Below are positions 1 through 8,288 of a DNA stretch of 55,608 bases, one piece after another. Both the position numbers and the translations under genes were made by a program. Source of the stretch: an uncultured Bacilli bacterium (GTDB lineage: Bacteria > Bacillota_I > Bacilli_A > RF39 > UBA660). Below the pieces are notes generated by a model that worked only from the letters and a program-made list of their open reading frames with translations, was not told where the DNA came from and made no database searches. The DNA lies in assembly GCA_947522695.1 (NCBI GenBank), contig CANNTX010000001.1, forward strand, positions 1 through 55,608. Reading direction: 5' to 3'. The stretch's first letter is position 1. Every line of letters starts with the position of its first letter.

Positions 1-1299
1 CATTATGAAGCTCTTATGGAATTAAAAGAGTTGGGATTTATTGTTAATCCAAATATTAGATTGGTTAAAAATATAGACGAAATATTAGATTATATTAACG
101 AATGGACCGCTAGAAGAGGAGAACTTCCTTATGATATTGATGGTATTGTTATAAAAGTAAACGATATTCATATGCAGAGAGAACTTGGGTTTACTGCTAA
201 GTATCCAAGATGGGTAATTGCTTATAAATTTCCAGCAGAAGATGTTAAGACAAGATTAACTGATATTGTATGTACTGTTGGTAGAACTGGTCAAATAACT
301 CCTAATGCGGTTTTTGATCCGGTAAAGGTTATGGGTTCTACAATAAGAAGAGCAACTTTACATAATGGAGATTACATTAAAGAGAAGAATTTAAAAATTG
401 GCGATAATATATTTGTTCATAAAGCGGGGGATGTTATTCCAGAAGTTGTGGGACCATGCTTAGAAGATAGAACAGGTAATGAGAGAGAATTTGTAATGCC
501 TGATAAATGTCCAATTTGTGGAACAAGTCTTGTATTAACTGAATCAGGAATTGATTTAAAATGTCCAAATGATTTATGTCCGGCTAGAAACATCGAATCT
601 TTAATTCATTTTTGTGATAGAAAAGCGATGAATATTGAAGGTTTGGGTGAAAGAATTATAGAAGACTTCTATAATATGAAATTTATAACTAGTATAATTG
701 ATATTTATAATATTAAAGATCGTAAAGAAGAATTAATTGAACTTGAGGGATTTGGAGATAAAAGTGTTAATAAACTTTTAGATAATATTGAGAAGTCAAA
801 GCAAAATTCTTTAGAAAAATTGTTATTTGCAATTGGTATTAGTGGTATTGGAGAAAAAAATGCGAAGATTCTTGCAAAGAAATTTATGAATATAGATAAT
901 TTAATGAACGCTAGTTTAGAGGATTTAACTAATATTTCGGATGTTGGTCCGATACTAGCAAACAGTATTTATAATTTCTTTCGAGACGAAGATAATATTA
1001 AACTTATTAATGATTTAAAAAATATTGGAATGAATATGAATTATTTGGGGGCTCAAATTAAAGAAAACGAAGAATTATTAAATAAGAGAATTGTAGTAAC
1101 TGGTACTTTAAAGAAGTATACAAGAGATGAAATTCAAAATTTAATTGAGTTAAATGGTGGATTATGGTCGACTTCTGTAACTAAAAAGACTTATGCTGTT
1201 ATTGTGGGGGAAAATCCAGGTTCTAAATATGATAAAGCAAAGGAATTAAATATTCCAATTTGGACTGAAGAGGATTTTGATAAGGTAATAAATTCTTAA
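1..1299 (+). CDS. ligA: NAD-dependent DNA ligase, C-terminal part (cut by window start)
   Basis: The frame is open from base 1, so the start lies outside the window. The enzyme seals nicks during replication and repair, using NAD+. The visible part holds the end of the adenylation domain, the OB fold (GRTGQITPNAVFDPV), a four-cysteine zinc finger (CPICG ... CPNDLCPA), helix-hairpin-helix repeats with GIGEKNAK-type turns, and a C-terminal BRCT domain starting near NKRIVVTGTL. This order is diagnostic for LigA. The first ATG in the window (position 16) is internal, not the start. About 433 codons are present of the usual 660-670. No terminator is seen after the stop; a promoter-like site lies about 40 bases downstream for the next genes. 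Confidence 0.96.
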   Translation, partial: HYEALMELKELGFIVNPNIRLVKNIDEILDYINEWTARRGELPYDIDGIVIKVNDIHMQRELGFTAKYPRWVIAYKFPAEDVKTRLTDIVCTVGRTGQITPNAVFDPVKVMGSTIRRATLHNGDYIKEKNLKIGDNIFVHKAGDVIPEVVGPCLEDRTGNEREFVMPDKCPICGTSLVLTESGIDLKCPNDLCPARNIESLIHFCDRKAMNIEGLGERIIEDFYNMKFITSIIDIYNIKDRKEELIELEGFGDKSVNKLLDNIEKSKQNSLEKLLFAIGISGIGEKNAKILAKKFMNIDNLMNASLEDLTNISDVGPILANSIYNFFRDEDNIKLINDLKNIGMNMNYLGAQIKENEELLNKRIVVTGTLKKYTRDEIQNLIELNGGLWSTSVTKKTYAVIVGENPGSKYDKAKELNIPIWTEEDFDKVINS

Positions 1300-1313
1300 T
1301 AAATTATGTAAAC

Positions 1314-1342
1314 TGGAAATAAGTAATAAGATATAGTATAAT
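1314..1342 (+). promoter_or_regulatory. candidate promoter for the 1359 gene
   Basis: A perfect -10 (TATAAT, 1337-1342) follows a weak -35 (TGGAAA, 1314-1319) with a 17-base spacer. It sits directly upstream of the AGGTG ribosome binding site of the next gene. Inferred from sequence only. Confidence 0.4.
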
Positions 1343-1358
1343 GATTTCGAGGTGTTAT

Positions 1359-1829
1359 ATGAATAATATAAAAAAGTTTTATAAAAATAACCGTATTTAT
1401 TGTATTTTAATGGGAGTAAGTATATTTTGCCTTGCTTTAATTGCTGTGCTTGGTATAGTTTATTTTGTTAATCAAACTAAAAATGATAAATATGGTGATC
1501 GTTTAAATGGAATTGAATCTGTTCAAATTACAGATGATCATATAAATGAAATGGTAAGCGAAGTCGAGAAAAATGAGCTTGTTGAAAAAGCATCTATTTC
1601 TGTTAAGGGGAAAATAGTTTATATAACCGTAGCTCTTAAAGATGGAAAAAGACAAGATGCTGAAGGAATTGCAGTTAAATCTTTAAGCAGTCTAACTGAG
1701 GATGAAAAAGCTTTTTATGATGTTAGTTTTGCTTTCACTAAAAATGAAGATGAGACATTTCCAATTTTAGGTTATAAAAAGAGTGATGCAACCATTATTT
1801 CTTGGTCAAAAGTTAGTGGAGAAGAATAA
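1359..1829 (+). CDS. small single-pass membrane protein of unknown function
   Basis: I do not recognise the family. The 156-residue protein has a short basic N terminus, one strong membrane helix (about residues 12-34) and an extracytoplasmic domain of about 120 residues with alternating strands and helices. I chose ATG 1359 rather than the in-frame ATG at 1341 because AGGTG lies 5 bases before it. Its stop overlaps the start of the next gene (TAATG at 1827-1831), so it is translationally coupled to the sensor-like GGDEF protein and may assist it. Confidence 0.75.
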   Translation: MNNIKKFYKNNRIYCILMGVSIFCLALIAVLGIVYFVNQTKNDKYGDRLNGIESVQITDDHINEMVSEVEKNELVEKASISVKGKIVYITVALKDGKRQDAEGIAVKSLSSLTEDEKAFYDVSFAFTKNEDETFPILGYKKSDATIISWSKVSGEE

Positions 1830-3850
1830 TGAAAAAAGTTAAAAAAATTGTTATTCCAATAATTATTGCTGTTATTTTGATAGTATGTTCTATATTTGTT
1901 TACTATAATTATTTTTATGATTCTAATAAGCTTAGTATTAGGGAAAAAGAATGGATTAATAGTAATGCAAATAGAGTTATTTCATTTGGAATACCAACTA
2001 ATTTAAATAATTTCAGTAAAAGTGGAACAGGTATTTTTTATGATTTTACTAAAGATTTAGCAGATGAATATAAATTAAAAATAAATAATAATAGTTATAC
2101 AAGTTTTGATAATTCTCTAGGTTTTTATTTAACTAGTGTACAAAATGATAATGATTTATTATTTTATAAAGATTTTTATGTGTTAGTAAGTAAAGGTGAT
2201 AAAGTTGTTACTGATATAAATCAAGTTAGAGATGCTAAAATTGGTACTATTAATGATTATTCATCATTTTTAACTAGTAATACTTCTTTTGCTGGAACTA
2301 TAAGCATCGCCACGAATAGAGAAAATTTGTTAAAGGATTTTGAAGCAAATTATGATTATATCTTTATTCCTTTAAATGAATATTTAGATGAAATAGTAAG
2401 CAATAATTATAAAGTAGTTTATCAATTTGAAAATATTCCTATTTATTATTATTTACATTTAGGAACTGATACAACTTTTAATAGTGTTATTCAAAAATTT
2501 TATAATGAATGGAAGAATAACTCCTTAGATGATTATTACTATAAGCATTTATTTAATTTATACAAAACAGAATTAACTTTGACTGATTTAGAAATTGATT
2601 CTTTTAATAAAAATGTTTATAGTTTCGGATTTGTTACTAAATCACCTTATATTTCAGGAAATAGTTCTAAAATAGGTGGTATAGTAGCTGAATATTTAAA
2701 AGAATTTAGTAAACTTACGAATGTTGAATTTAAATATGTTGCTTATAAAAATAATAGTGATTTAGAAAAAGCGTATAATAATCAAAAAATTGATTTATTA
2801 TTTAATGATACTACAAATTATGAAAACACTTTAAAAACTAATATTAATGAAAAAATTGCTGTTATTTCAAATAATAAGAATAGTGATTTTTATGCTAATT
2901 TAAATATGATTAATGCTAAAAATGTATGCGTTATTGAAAATAGTAATTTATATGGTTATTTAAGTGACTTTAGTAATATAAAATTAGAAAAAGTTAAGAA
3001 TGAACAAAAACTTATAAATTGTTTAAAGAAGAATAAATTAGTTGCAATTGATGAATATACTTTAAATTATTATAGTAATGATTTATTAAATGACTATCAT
3101 GTGGTTTATAGTGGATATAATACAAATAATTTTAGTTTTAAATATAAGAGTAATGATGATGCTTTTTATAAAGTGTTTAATAGTTATATAAATACTTTAG
3201 GAAATAAAGAAATGATGGTTAGAGGTTTGACTTCTTATGTGAAAATGTCTAATGTTTCTAATATTGTTATTTCAGTGGCTAAATATATTTTAATTATAAG
3301 TGGAGTTAGTATATTGGTTGCTGGTATAGTTGTTTATTCAAAGAAAAAAGTTAAATTAAATACTAGAATTAAAAAAGACGAAAAATTGAAATTTGTTGAT
3401 ATGATGACTTCTTTAAAAAATAGAAATTATTTAAATGAAAGAATTGAAACGTGGAATCAAAATACAATATATCCTCAAGCTATTATTGTTATTGATTTAA
3501 ATAATGTTAAATATTTGAATGATACATTTGGTCATGAAGAAGGAGATAAGCAAATCATGGCGGCAGCTAATGTTTTACATCAAAATCAATTAGATAACAC
3601 TGAAATTATGAGAACTGATGGAAATGAATTTATGATTTATTTAGTTGGTTATAATGAAAAACAAGTTGTTAATTATATTAAAAAGTTGGTTAAAGAATTT
3701 GGCAATTTACCTTATGATTATGGCGCTGCTATTGGATTTAGTATGATTGTTGATGATTTAAAATTAATAGATGATGCAATTAATGAGGCTTCTTTGTTAA
3801 TGAGAGAAAATAAGGAAACTGAATATAATGAAAATGAAAAACAAGATTAA
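1829..3850 (+). CDS. membrane sensor: periplasmic solute-binding-like domains plus degenerate GGDEF domain
   Basis: A 673-residue signalling protein. A membrane helix (about residues 7-26) precedes roughly 450 residues that look like two tandem SBP_bac_3-type ligand-binding domains; a second helix (about 485-507) leads to a cytoplasmic GGDEF-family domain. The family makes cyclic di-GMP, but here the signature is DGNEF (about residues 597-601): the first Gly is Asp and the metal-binding third position is Asn, so catalysis is doubtful and a GTP- or c-di-GMP-sensing role is possible. The upstream I-site RxxD is not evident. It overlaps the previous gene by one base and the next by 23 bases. Confidence 0.85.
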   Translation: MKKVKKIVIPIIIAVILIVCSIFVYYNYFYDSNKLSIREKEWINSNANRVISFGIPTNLNNFSKSGTGIFYDFTKDLADEYKLKINNNSYTSFDNSLGFYLTSVQNDNDLLFYKDFYVLVSKGDKVVTDINQVRDAKIGTINDYSSFLTSNTSFAGTISIATNRENLLKDFEANYDYIFIPLNEYLDEIVSNNYKVVYQFENIPIYYYLHLGTDTTFNSVIQKFYNEWKNNSLDDYYYKHLFNLYKTELTLTDLEIDSFNKNVYSFGFVTKSPYISGNSSKIGGIVAEYLKEFSKLTNVEFKYVAYKNNSDLEKAYNNQKIDLLFNDTTNYENTLKTNINEKIAVISNNKNSDFYANLNMINAKNVCVIENSNLYGYLSDFSNIKLEKVKNEQKLINCLKKNKLVAIDEYTLNYYSNDLLNDYHVVYSGYNTNNFSFKYKSNDDAFYKVFNSYINTLGNKEMMVRGLTSYVKMSNVSNIVISVAKYILIISGVSILVAGIVVYSKKKVKLNTRIKKDEKLKFVDMMTSLKNRNYLNERIETWNQNTIYPQAIIVIDLNNVKYLNDTFGHEEGDKQIMAAANVLHQNQLDNTEIMRTDGNEFMIYLVGYNEKQVVNYIKKLVKEFGNLPYDYGAAIGFSMIVDDLKLIDDAINEASLLMRENKETEYNENEKQD

Positions 3851-4682
3851 TAATGCTTTTACTAGATTTAAACATTATATATTAAATGTTTATAGAATAT
3901 TAAATAAGCCAGAGATGGCCGTATTGCCTGGTCAGCTGGCTTTTTCAATAATTCTTTCAATAGTTCCGATTATAACATTAATTGGATATGGAGCATCGTA
4001 TTTTAATATATCAATGGATACTATTATTAATATGTTAAAAAGTAATTTTTCAGATAGTATTGTTAATATGATAGTACCAATAATAAGTGGAGATAGTATT
4101 GATTTAAATTTGATAATAATGTTATGTTCAATGCTTTATTTTGCATCGAATGGACCTAGTTCTATAATATTTATTACTAATGAAATTTATGGTTTTGAAC
4201 AAACAAGCTGGTTTAAAAGAAGAATTAAGGCTATGATTATGACATTTTTAGTTATTGTGTTATATTTGTTCATATTACTTGTACCAGTTTTTGGTAGTAA
4301 GATTATTGATGCGATAGATTATTTTAATATTAAATCTGTTTTAACAAGTTTGTTAGGAATAATGCAGGGACCTATTTCATGGGTAATTATCTTTATATTT
4401 ATTAAAGTTATATTTACTTTAGCTCCTAACAAAAGTGTTGATCCAGTTAGAATAAATGTGGGAGCAATATTTACTTCACTTGGATTTATTGCTGTAACTC
4501 ATTTTTATGGCTACTATGTTAATCATTTTGCTAAGTATGATATATTTTATGCTGGATTATCAAATGTGATGGTACTACTTTTATGGATTTATTTTTTAAG
4601 TAATATATTGGTTATTGGAATATCATTAACAACCGAGGTAAATGAAGAAGATTTGCCAAAAAGTGGAAAGTTAAATTTTTAA
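3828..4682 (+). CDS. yihY: YihY/BrkB-family inner membrane protein
   Basis: A 284-residue protein with about six membrane helices. The pattern LPGQLAFSIILSIVPIIT near the N terminus and the later helices with SWVIIFIFIKVIF and LLWIYFLSNI match the YihY/virulence factor BrkB family, whose molecular function is unsettled despite early annotation as RNase BN. The start lies inside the end of the GGDEF gene (AAGGA about 11 bases upstream of ATG 3828), indicating one operon. It is followed by a structured RNA-like stretch and an intrinsic terminator ending near 4821. Confidence 0.9.
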   Translation: MKMKNKINNAFTRFKHYILNVYRILNKPEMAVLPGQLAFSIILSIVPIITLIGYGASYFNISMDTIINMLKSNFSDSIVNMIVPIISGDSIDLNLIIMLCSMLYFASNGPSSIIFITNEIYGFEQTSWFKRRIKAMIMTFLVIVLYLFILLVPVFGSKIIDAIDYFNIKSVLTSLLGIMQGPISWVIIFIFIKVIFTLAPNKSVDPVRINVGAIFTSLGFIAVTHFYGYYVNHFAKYDIFYAGLSNVMVLLLWIYFLSNILVIGISLTTEVNEEDLPKSGKLNF

Positions 4683-4701
4683 ATTTAAGACATAATAATA
4701 A

Positions 4702-4821
4702 CGTGCACACGAATATTACTTAGTGCACGATTAAATATTTTATGATATCAATCTAGTATTGTTGTACTAACGATATTGTAGAGTAATATTTGGGATGTGC
4801 ATTTAGGTGTACATCTTTTTT
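4702..4821 (+). ncRNA. candidate structured RNA or complex 3' end of the yihY operon
   Basis: Several complementary pairs nest in this stretch. CGTGCAC (4702-4708) can pair with GTGCACG. AATATTACT (4712-4720) pairs perfectly with AGTAATATT (4782-4790), and encloses a hairpin ATATC/GATAT with inner TAGTA/TACTA. The first two pairings overlap and so are mutually exclusive. A terminator hairpin with a T run closes the stretch. I know no family that it matches; it may be only an elaborate operon 3' end. Confidence 0.35.
4794..4821 (+). terminator. intrinsic terminator
   Basis: GATGTGCA (4794-4801) pairs with TGTACATC (4808-4815) including one G-U pair, loop TTTAGG, followed by six T. It ends transcription from yihY or from the RNA candidate above. 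Confidence 0.8.
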
Positions 4822-4863
4822 GTTTATGTAGAATTTTATATTATGTAGAGAACGACATAATTT

Positions 4864-4973
4864 TGTGTGCCATGCGCGGCATATACAAATGACACACATT
4901 CGCTGGAATAAGAGCCTTAAGGCAATTTATTGGGTAGACATTCAACTCGAAAAAAGTGAGTGTTCCATTTTTT
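4864..4973 (+). ncRNA. candidate structured RNA, possibly a mobile-element remnant
   Basis: This stretch is much richer in G and C than its surroundings. It can fold as TGTG/CACA around a TGCC-ATGCGC-GGCA hairpin (4868-4881), then AATAA/TTATT (4907-4911, 4927-4931) around GCC-TTAA-GGC, then ACTC/GAGT with a bulge and six T (4968-4973). A 60-codon frame beginning with GTG at 4865 also runs through it but has no ribosome binding site. Its conceptual peptide (ending ...ECSIFYFMQ) reminds me of recurring hypothetical frames near conjugative-transposon cargo; that is memory only, unverified. Confidence 0.35.
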
Positions 4974-5031
4974 ATTTTATGCAGTTGTTTCTGCTTACAT
5001 GCTATGATTATCATAAAATCATCATTTTGTC

Positions 5032-5059
5032 AAAATTCTTTATGTAAAATTCTTTATGT
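5032..5059. repeat. 14-bp perfect tandem duplication
   Basis: AAAATTCTTTATGT occurs twice head to tail (5032-5045 and 5046-5059), just downstream of the frameshifted minus-strand gene. It looks like a simple slippage duplication. Confidence 0.85.
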
Positions 5060-5064
5060 AAAAT

Positions 5065-5231
5065 TTATTTTATTTTTAAACATGTTTCAATCTTACTAAC
5101 TATTACATTGTTAAAGGAAGTATCATTTTCCTTCGCTATCTTTTCAATTTCTTTAACCAAACTTTCCTTTAAATACAAAGTTTTATAGGAAGATGGTTTT
5201 TTCTCTTTTTTTTATTTGGAACAAATTTCAT
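5065..5231 (-). pseudogene. ribbon-helix-helix protein gene with a frameshift in a poly-A tract
   Basis: Read on the minus strand from ATG 5231-5229, with a good AGAGGTGATATA leader, the product starts MKFVPNKKK and then meets a run of eight A (5206-5213 on the plus strand as T). One extra A would join it to an intact frame reading EKKPSSYKTLYLKE, then SLVKEIEKIAKEN and DTSFNNVIVSKIETCLKIK, a typical RHH fold of about 55 residues. As written, the frame stops after about 20 codons. It may be a decayed gene, a sequencing or assembly indel, or a slippage-controlled gene. RHH proteins usually bind DNA as dimers, often as plasmid or antitoxin-type repressors. Confidence 0.7.
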
Positions 5232-5316
5232 TATATCACCTCTTTATAAATATTTTGTTATATTAATAAAATAAAGGATAAATTAGAAAATTATAATATA
5301 TCTTTTTAAAAATATA

Positions 5317-5325
5317 TGTTATAAT
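5317..5325 (+). promoter_or_regulatory. extended -10 promoter for the 5352 gene
   Basis: TGT-TATAAT is a perfect extended -10. No good -35 is seen at the usual distance, as is common for extended -10 promoters. It lies 27 bases before the start codon at 5352. Confidence 0.55.
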
Positions 5326-5351
5326 GAAATAAATGAAGAGAGGTAAGTTTC

Positions 5352-5657
5352 ATGAATGTTTTTGAAAAAGCACAAAAAAATTTAAAAAATGATATGATTG
5401 TATTATTTGTTTTAGAGTTAATTATTCTCGGTTTTTCAATTTACACAGAAAATATTAATATATTTTCAATTGGATTTGCAGTATTTTTGTTTATAGGATA
5501 CATCCTTGCAAAAAATGGTTCTAAATCAGCTGGAATAATTGGAATTATTGTTGGTATTTTGATGATGCTTACTATTATTACTGGTGATATAATTGATTTC
5601 TTATTAGGTTTATTTGTAATAATGCATTCTGCTAAGTACAATAAATCATTCAATTAA
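5352..5657 (+). CDS. small multi-pass membrane protein of unknown function
   Basis: A 101-residue hydrophobic protein with three to four membrane helices (about residues 15-32, 36-52, 59-76 and 78-92) and a short charged N terminus. I do not recognise a family. It has its own extended -10 promoter, an AGAGGTAAG ribosome binding site, and a hairpin directly after the stop, so it is a single-gene unit. The frame on the opposite strand is a shadow. Confidence 0.7.
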   Translation: MNVFEKAQKNLKNDMIVLFVLELIILGFSIYTENINIFSIGFAVFLFIGYILAKNGSKSAGIIGIIVGILMMLTIITGDIIDFLLGLFVIMHSAKYNKSFN

Positions 5658-5658
5658 A

Positions 5659-5705
5659 AAAACATAATTTTACTTGAACGATTTGTTCTTGCTTAATTAT
5701 GTTTT
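5659..5705 (+). terminator. long-stem terminator after the 5352 gene
   Basis: AAAACATAATT (5659-5669) pairs perfectly with AATTATGTTTT (5695-5705), with an inner GAAC/GTTC pair in the loop. The T run is only four, so efficiency is uncertain. A second hairpin with a T tail (ACAAG/CTTGT, 5763-5784) lies downstream; the rest of 5706-5875 shows no gene. Confidence 0.5.
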
Positions 5706-5762
5706 AGGGTTTTAAAAGGGTTTTTCCCTTTGTACACACTCTATTGGAAATAGATATTGCTA

Positions 5763-5784
5763 ACAAGTGAATGCTTGTCTTTTT
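5763..5784 (+). terminator. second terminator-like hairpin
   Basis: ACAAG (5763-5767) pairs with CTTGT (5774-5778), then C and five T. The short stem makes this a weak call; it could back up the terminator at 5659. Confidence 0.35.
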
Positions 5785-5875
5785 ATATGTCTATATCTCT
5801 ATCATGATAATCTTTATCAATTCCATAATTTTGTTCATTAATATAATCATTTATTTAAAGTGTGCATCTTTTTTT

Positions 5876-5904
5876 AAAAAAAATATTGCTTTGTTGTTAA
5901 AGCA
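5876..5904 (-). terminator. intrinsic terminator of the HELAH-protein gene
   Basis: On the minus strand, TGCTTT pairs with AAAGCA (plus positions 5887-5892 and 5899-5904) and is followed by AT and eight T (A run 5876-5883). It lies about 20 bases after the stop of the minus-strand gene. Confidence 0.7.
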
Positions 5905-5924
5905 TTATTAAATTTTAGTTAATA

Positions 5925-8114
5925 TTATTTATGTTTATTTGTTTTATTATAATCATTGTCCAAAATTGCATAATATGGATTTTCAATAATAACTTTGTTA
6001 TCATCAATTTTTAAGTATTCCTTGTTTGTCATTTCGAAATCCCCGTAATTTAACAATTGTATTATATAGTCGGTGGTTAAATATTCGTTTAATTCAATAG
6101 AATATGTATCAATAAAATATTTTACATAATCATAAAATTCAAGGGTTACAAATTTTGAACTCGAATTTTCAGTTTCATATATTATTTTTCCTTTTTTATC
6201 TGACAATTTAAAATAATTTGTACCATCAATATTTTCACCAATCGTTATATTTAAATTTTTTAAATAATCTTCTTCTATTTTCTTACCATTAATAGTTAAT
6301 GATATTTTTTTATATTTATATGGTGAAATATTTAAATAGTTAGTAAGCAATTCATTAATATTATAATTGGTATTATTTGTTATGTTGTTAAATATGTATG
6401 ATATAAATTGATATTTATATTTAATGTCCCCCTTTAAAACTATATCTTCGACATTTATTAGAGTTATTTTTCCTTCTTTATTTAAAACTGAGACTCTTTT
6501 GTCTTGATTATATAATTTATTATTTTCTGGTATATCTATTATTAAATAAAGTTCATCATCTTTTGTAATACAATATTCTTTGATGGTTATATTTAGATAT
6601 CTACTAAAATTATTTAAAAAATCTTCTTTTGTTATTAAATCTTCTTTTAAATATCCATTAGATATAAGAAAATTATTGTATCTATTAAGAGTTTCAATAA
6701 ATATATTAAATAATAAATTATTGTTATTATAAGCTAAGATTAAATTGTTATTTGAATTAAAATAATTATTTAATTGTTCATACATTTCTTTTTTAGATTT
6801 AGGATTTTGTGAATAGTTAAATTTAGTTTTTGATAGATAGTTTTTGAAAGTATTTAAGTAATTATTTACAAGATTTGCATCATTAATGACTTCATTTGAA
6901 ATAAATATATCATATCCCATTTCTTTCAATATCTGATTATATTTATTTATATAGTTTTCTGCTATTGAAGAATAAGTATTACAGTCTATTAAGTTTAAAA
7001 AATTAAGAATATGAATGTATAAATTATCATTTTGATTGATACTATGAATACATAAATCAAACATTGCATCTAAAAATTCTGGAGATTCTTCTATTTTAAT
7101 ACTTTCACCTAATTTACTATATGTACGAGTCATTGCATCTGAACAATTAAATATATAATCAATATCTGATAATGGATATTTTTCTTTAAGCATATTGTAT
7201 AGTTTTGTTATACCACCTTGCTCATAATCATAGTAATTATAATCAACTAAAGTTAGTAAATAGTCTAGTATTTTTCCTTCTCTTTGATAAGATGTTACAT
7301 TTGTTATGCCACTTATTAATTTATTAATCATAGCTTCATCTATGGAATATCCTATTTTTTCTGAACGATAAATGAAATCTTCATCTTGTTTATTACTGGT
7401 CCAATTGTGGTATGAATGTGCCAATTCATGAAAAATAGTTTCATCTTCAAAAATATTATTTTTAATTTTTATAACATTTGAATGAGAATTATATGATCCA
7501 CCTATGTATTTATTCTCATTATTATCTTCAAGATCATATACTTTTAAGGTTTTTATATTGTCATAAAATATTCTATTATCTGTATTTGGATATTTTTCTT
7601 TAATATATTTCGCTAACATGATTGCTTTTTCTTTAAATGCATCATCAAAATTAGGATTATTATTAATAGCAGCAATCAAATCTTCTTCTAAAATATTATT
7701 TGTACCTAGATATGTATCTAATGTTCTAGTATCATCAAAAGAATTATCAACATATGTTGATTTTACTTCTAAAACATTTTTATCATTATTTTTTTTTAAT
7801 GCAAATGAGATAAATGAATTATAACTAATTACACCAGCTAACACTACTGAAATAACTTTGGTAAAGTCTATAACACATTCTCTAAAAGTTAGTTTTTTAG
7901 GTAATCTATCACCAATATTATAATATGAAACAAAAGGATTTCTGCCATTATATATTTTGTGTAGATTTATAAAATCATCAAGAAGGGGATATATATATTT
8001 CCCGTTTGATAATTCTAAAAAGGTTTTTCTTCCGTTTTCACATAAAAAGATAGTAAATACTTTTTTATTGTAGTGAATATTAAATAATTTTTGAACAGTT
8101 ATTTCGTTTTTCAT
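5925..8114 (-). CDS. large membrane-anchored metalloprotease-like protein (HELAH)
   Basis: A 729-residue protein of unknown family. An N-terminal soluble part of about 80 residues precedes one membrane helix (about residues 84-106); the remainder should lie outside the cell. HELAH at about 229-233 with a downstream Glu in IDEA (about 260) fits a gluzincin-type zinc site. The C-terminal 450 residues are Asn-, Ile- and Lys-rich with no recognised domain. The ribosome binding site is AGAGGTGAAAACCAA before ATG 8114-8112. It is monocistronic with its own terminator and divergent from the AAA ATPase. Protease activity is an inference from the motif; the substrate is unknown. Confidence 0.7.
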   Translation of the reverse strand: MKNEITVQKLFNIHYNKKVFTIFLCENGRKTFLELSNGKYIYPLLDDFINLHKIYNGRNPFVSYYNIGDRLPKKLTFRECVIDFTKVISVVLAGVISYNSFISFALKKNNDKNVLEVKSTYVDNSFDDTRTLDTYLGTNNILEEDLIAAINNNPNFDDAFKEKAIMLAKYIKEKYPNTDNRIFYDNIKTLKVYDLEDNNENKYIGGSYNSHSNVIKIKNNIFEDETIFHELAHSYHNWTSNKQDEDFIYRSEKIGYSIDEAMINKLISGITNVTSYQREGKILDYLLTLVDYNYYDYEQGGITKLYNMLKEKYPLSDIDYIFNCSDAMTRTYSKLGESIKIEESPEFLDAMFDLCIHSINQNDNLYIHILNFLNLIDCNTYSSIAENYINKYNQILKEMGYDIFISNEVINDANLVNNYLNTFKNYLSKTKFNYSQNPKSKKEMYEQLNNYFNSNNNLILAYNNNNLLFNIFIETLNRYNNFLISNGYLKEDLITKEDFLNNFSRYLNITIKEYCITKDDELYLIIDIPENNKLYNQDKRVSVLNKEGKITLINVEDIVLKGDIKYKYQFISYIFNNITNNTNYNINELLTNYLNISPYKYKKISLTINGKKIEEDYLKNLNITIGENIDGTNYFKLSDKKGKIIYETENSSSKFVTLEFYDYVKYFIDTYSIELNEYLTTDYIIQLLNYGDFEMTNKEYLKIDDNKVIIENPYYAILDNDYNKTNKHK

Positions 8115-8194
8115 TTGGTTTTCACCTCTTGGAAGATTATAACATTTTTTTGTTTAATAATAAATGAATTATTTAAAGTGTTGAAAAAATGATA

Positions 8195-8247
8195 TAGTTA
8201 TCGACCAAAATTAACACTTTATATATCAAAAGTGGTCGATAACTTGC
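8195..8247. repeat. 53-bp palindromic repeat, copy 1
   Basis: Nearly identical (five differences) to 9522-9574, in the same orientation. Each copy contains an inverted repeat, here AGTTATCGACCA (8196-8207) and TGGTCGATAACT (8233-8244), perfect over 12 bp. This copy lies between the divergent genes, about 40 bases before the ATPase start, and is followed by seven T (8248-8254), so as RNA it could act as a terminator or attenuator. Confidence 0.9.
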
Positions 8248-8288
8248 TTTTTTTGGATATTTATTGTACTATTTAATTGGTGATGATA

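Noticed and set aside
4865..5047. 60-codon frame as a protein gene
   Set aside because: It begins with GTG without a ribosome binding site and overlaps strong RNA-like structure and a T run.
5032..5059. Tandem 14-bp repeat as CRISPR or iteron array
   Set aside because: Only two units, no spacers, and no cas or rep gene nearby.
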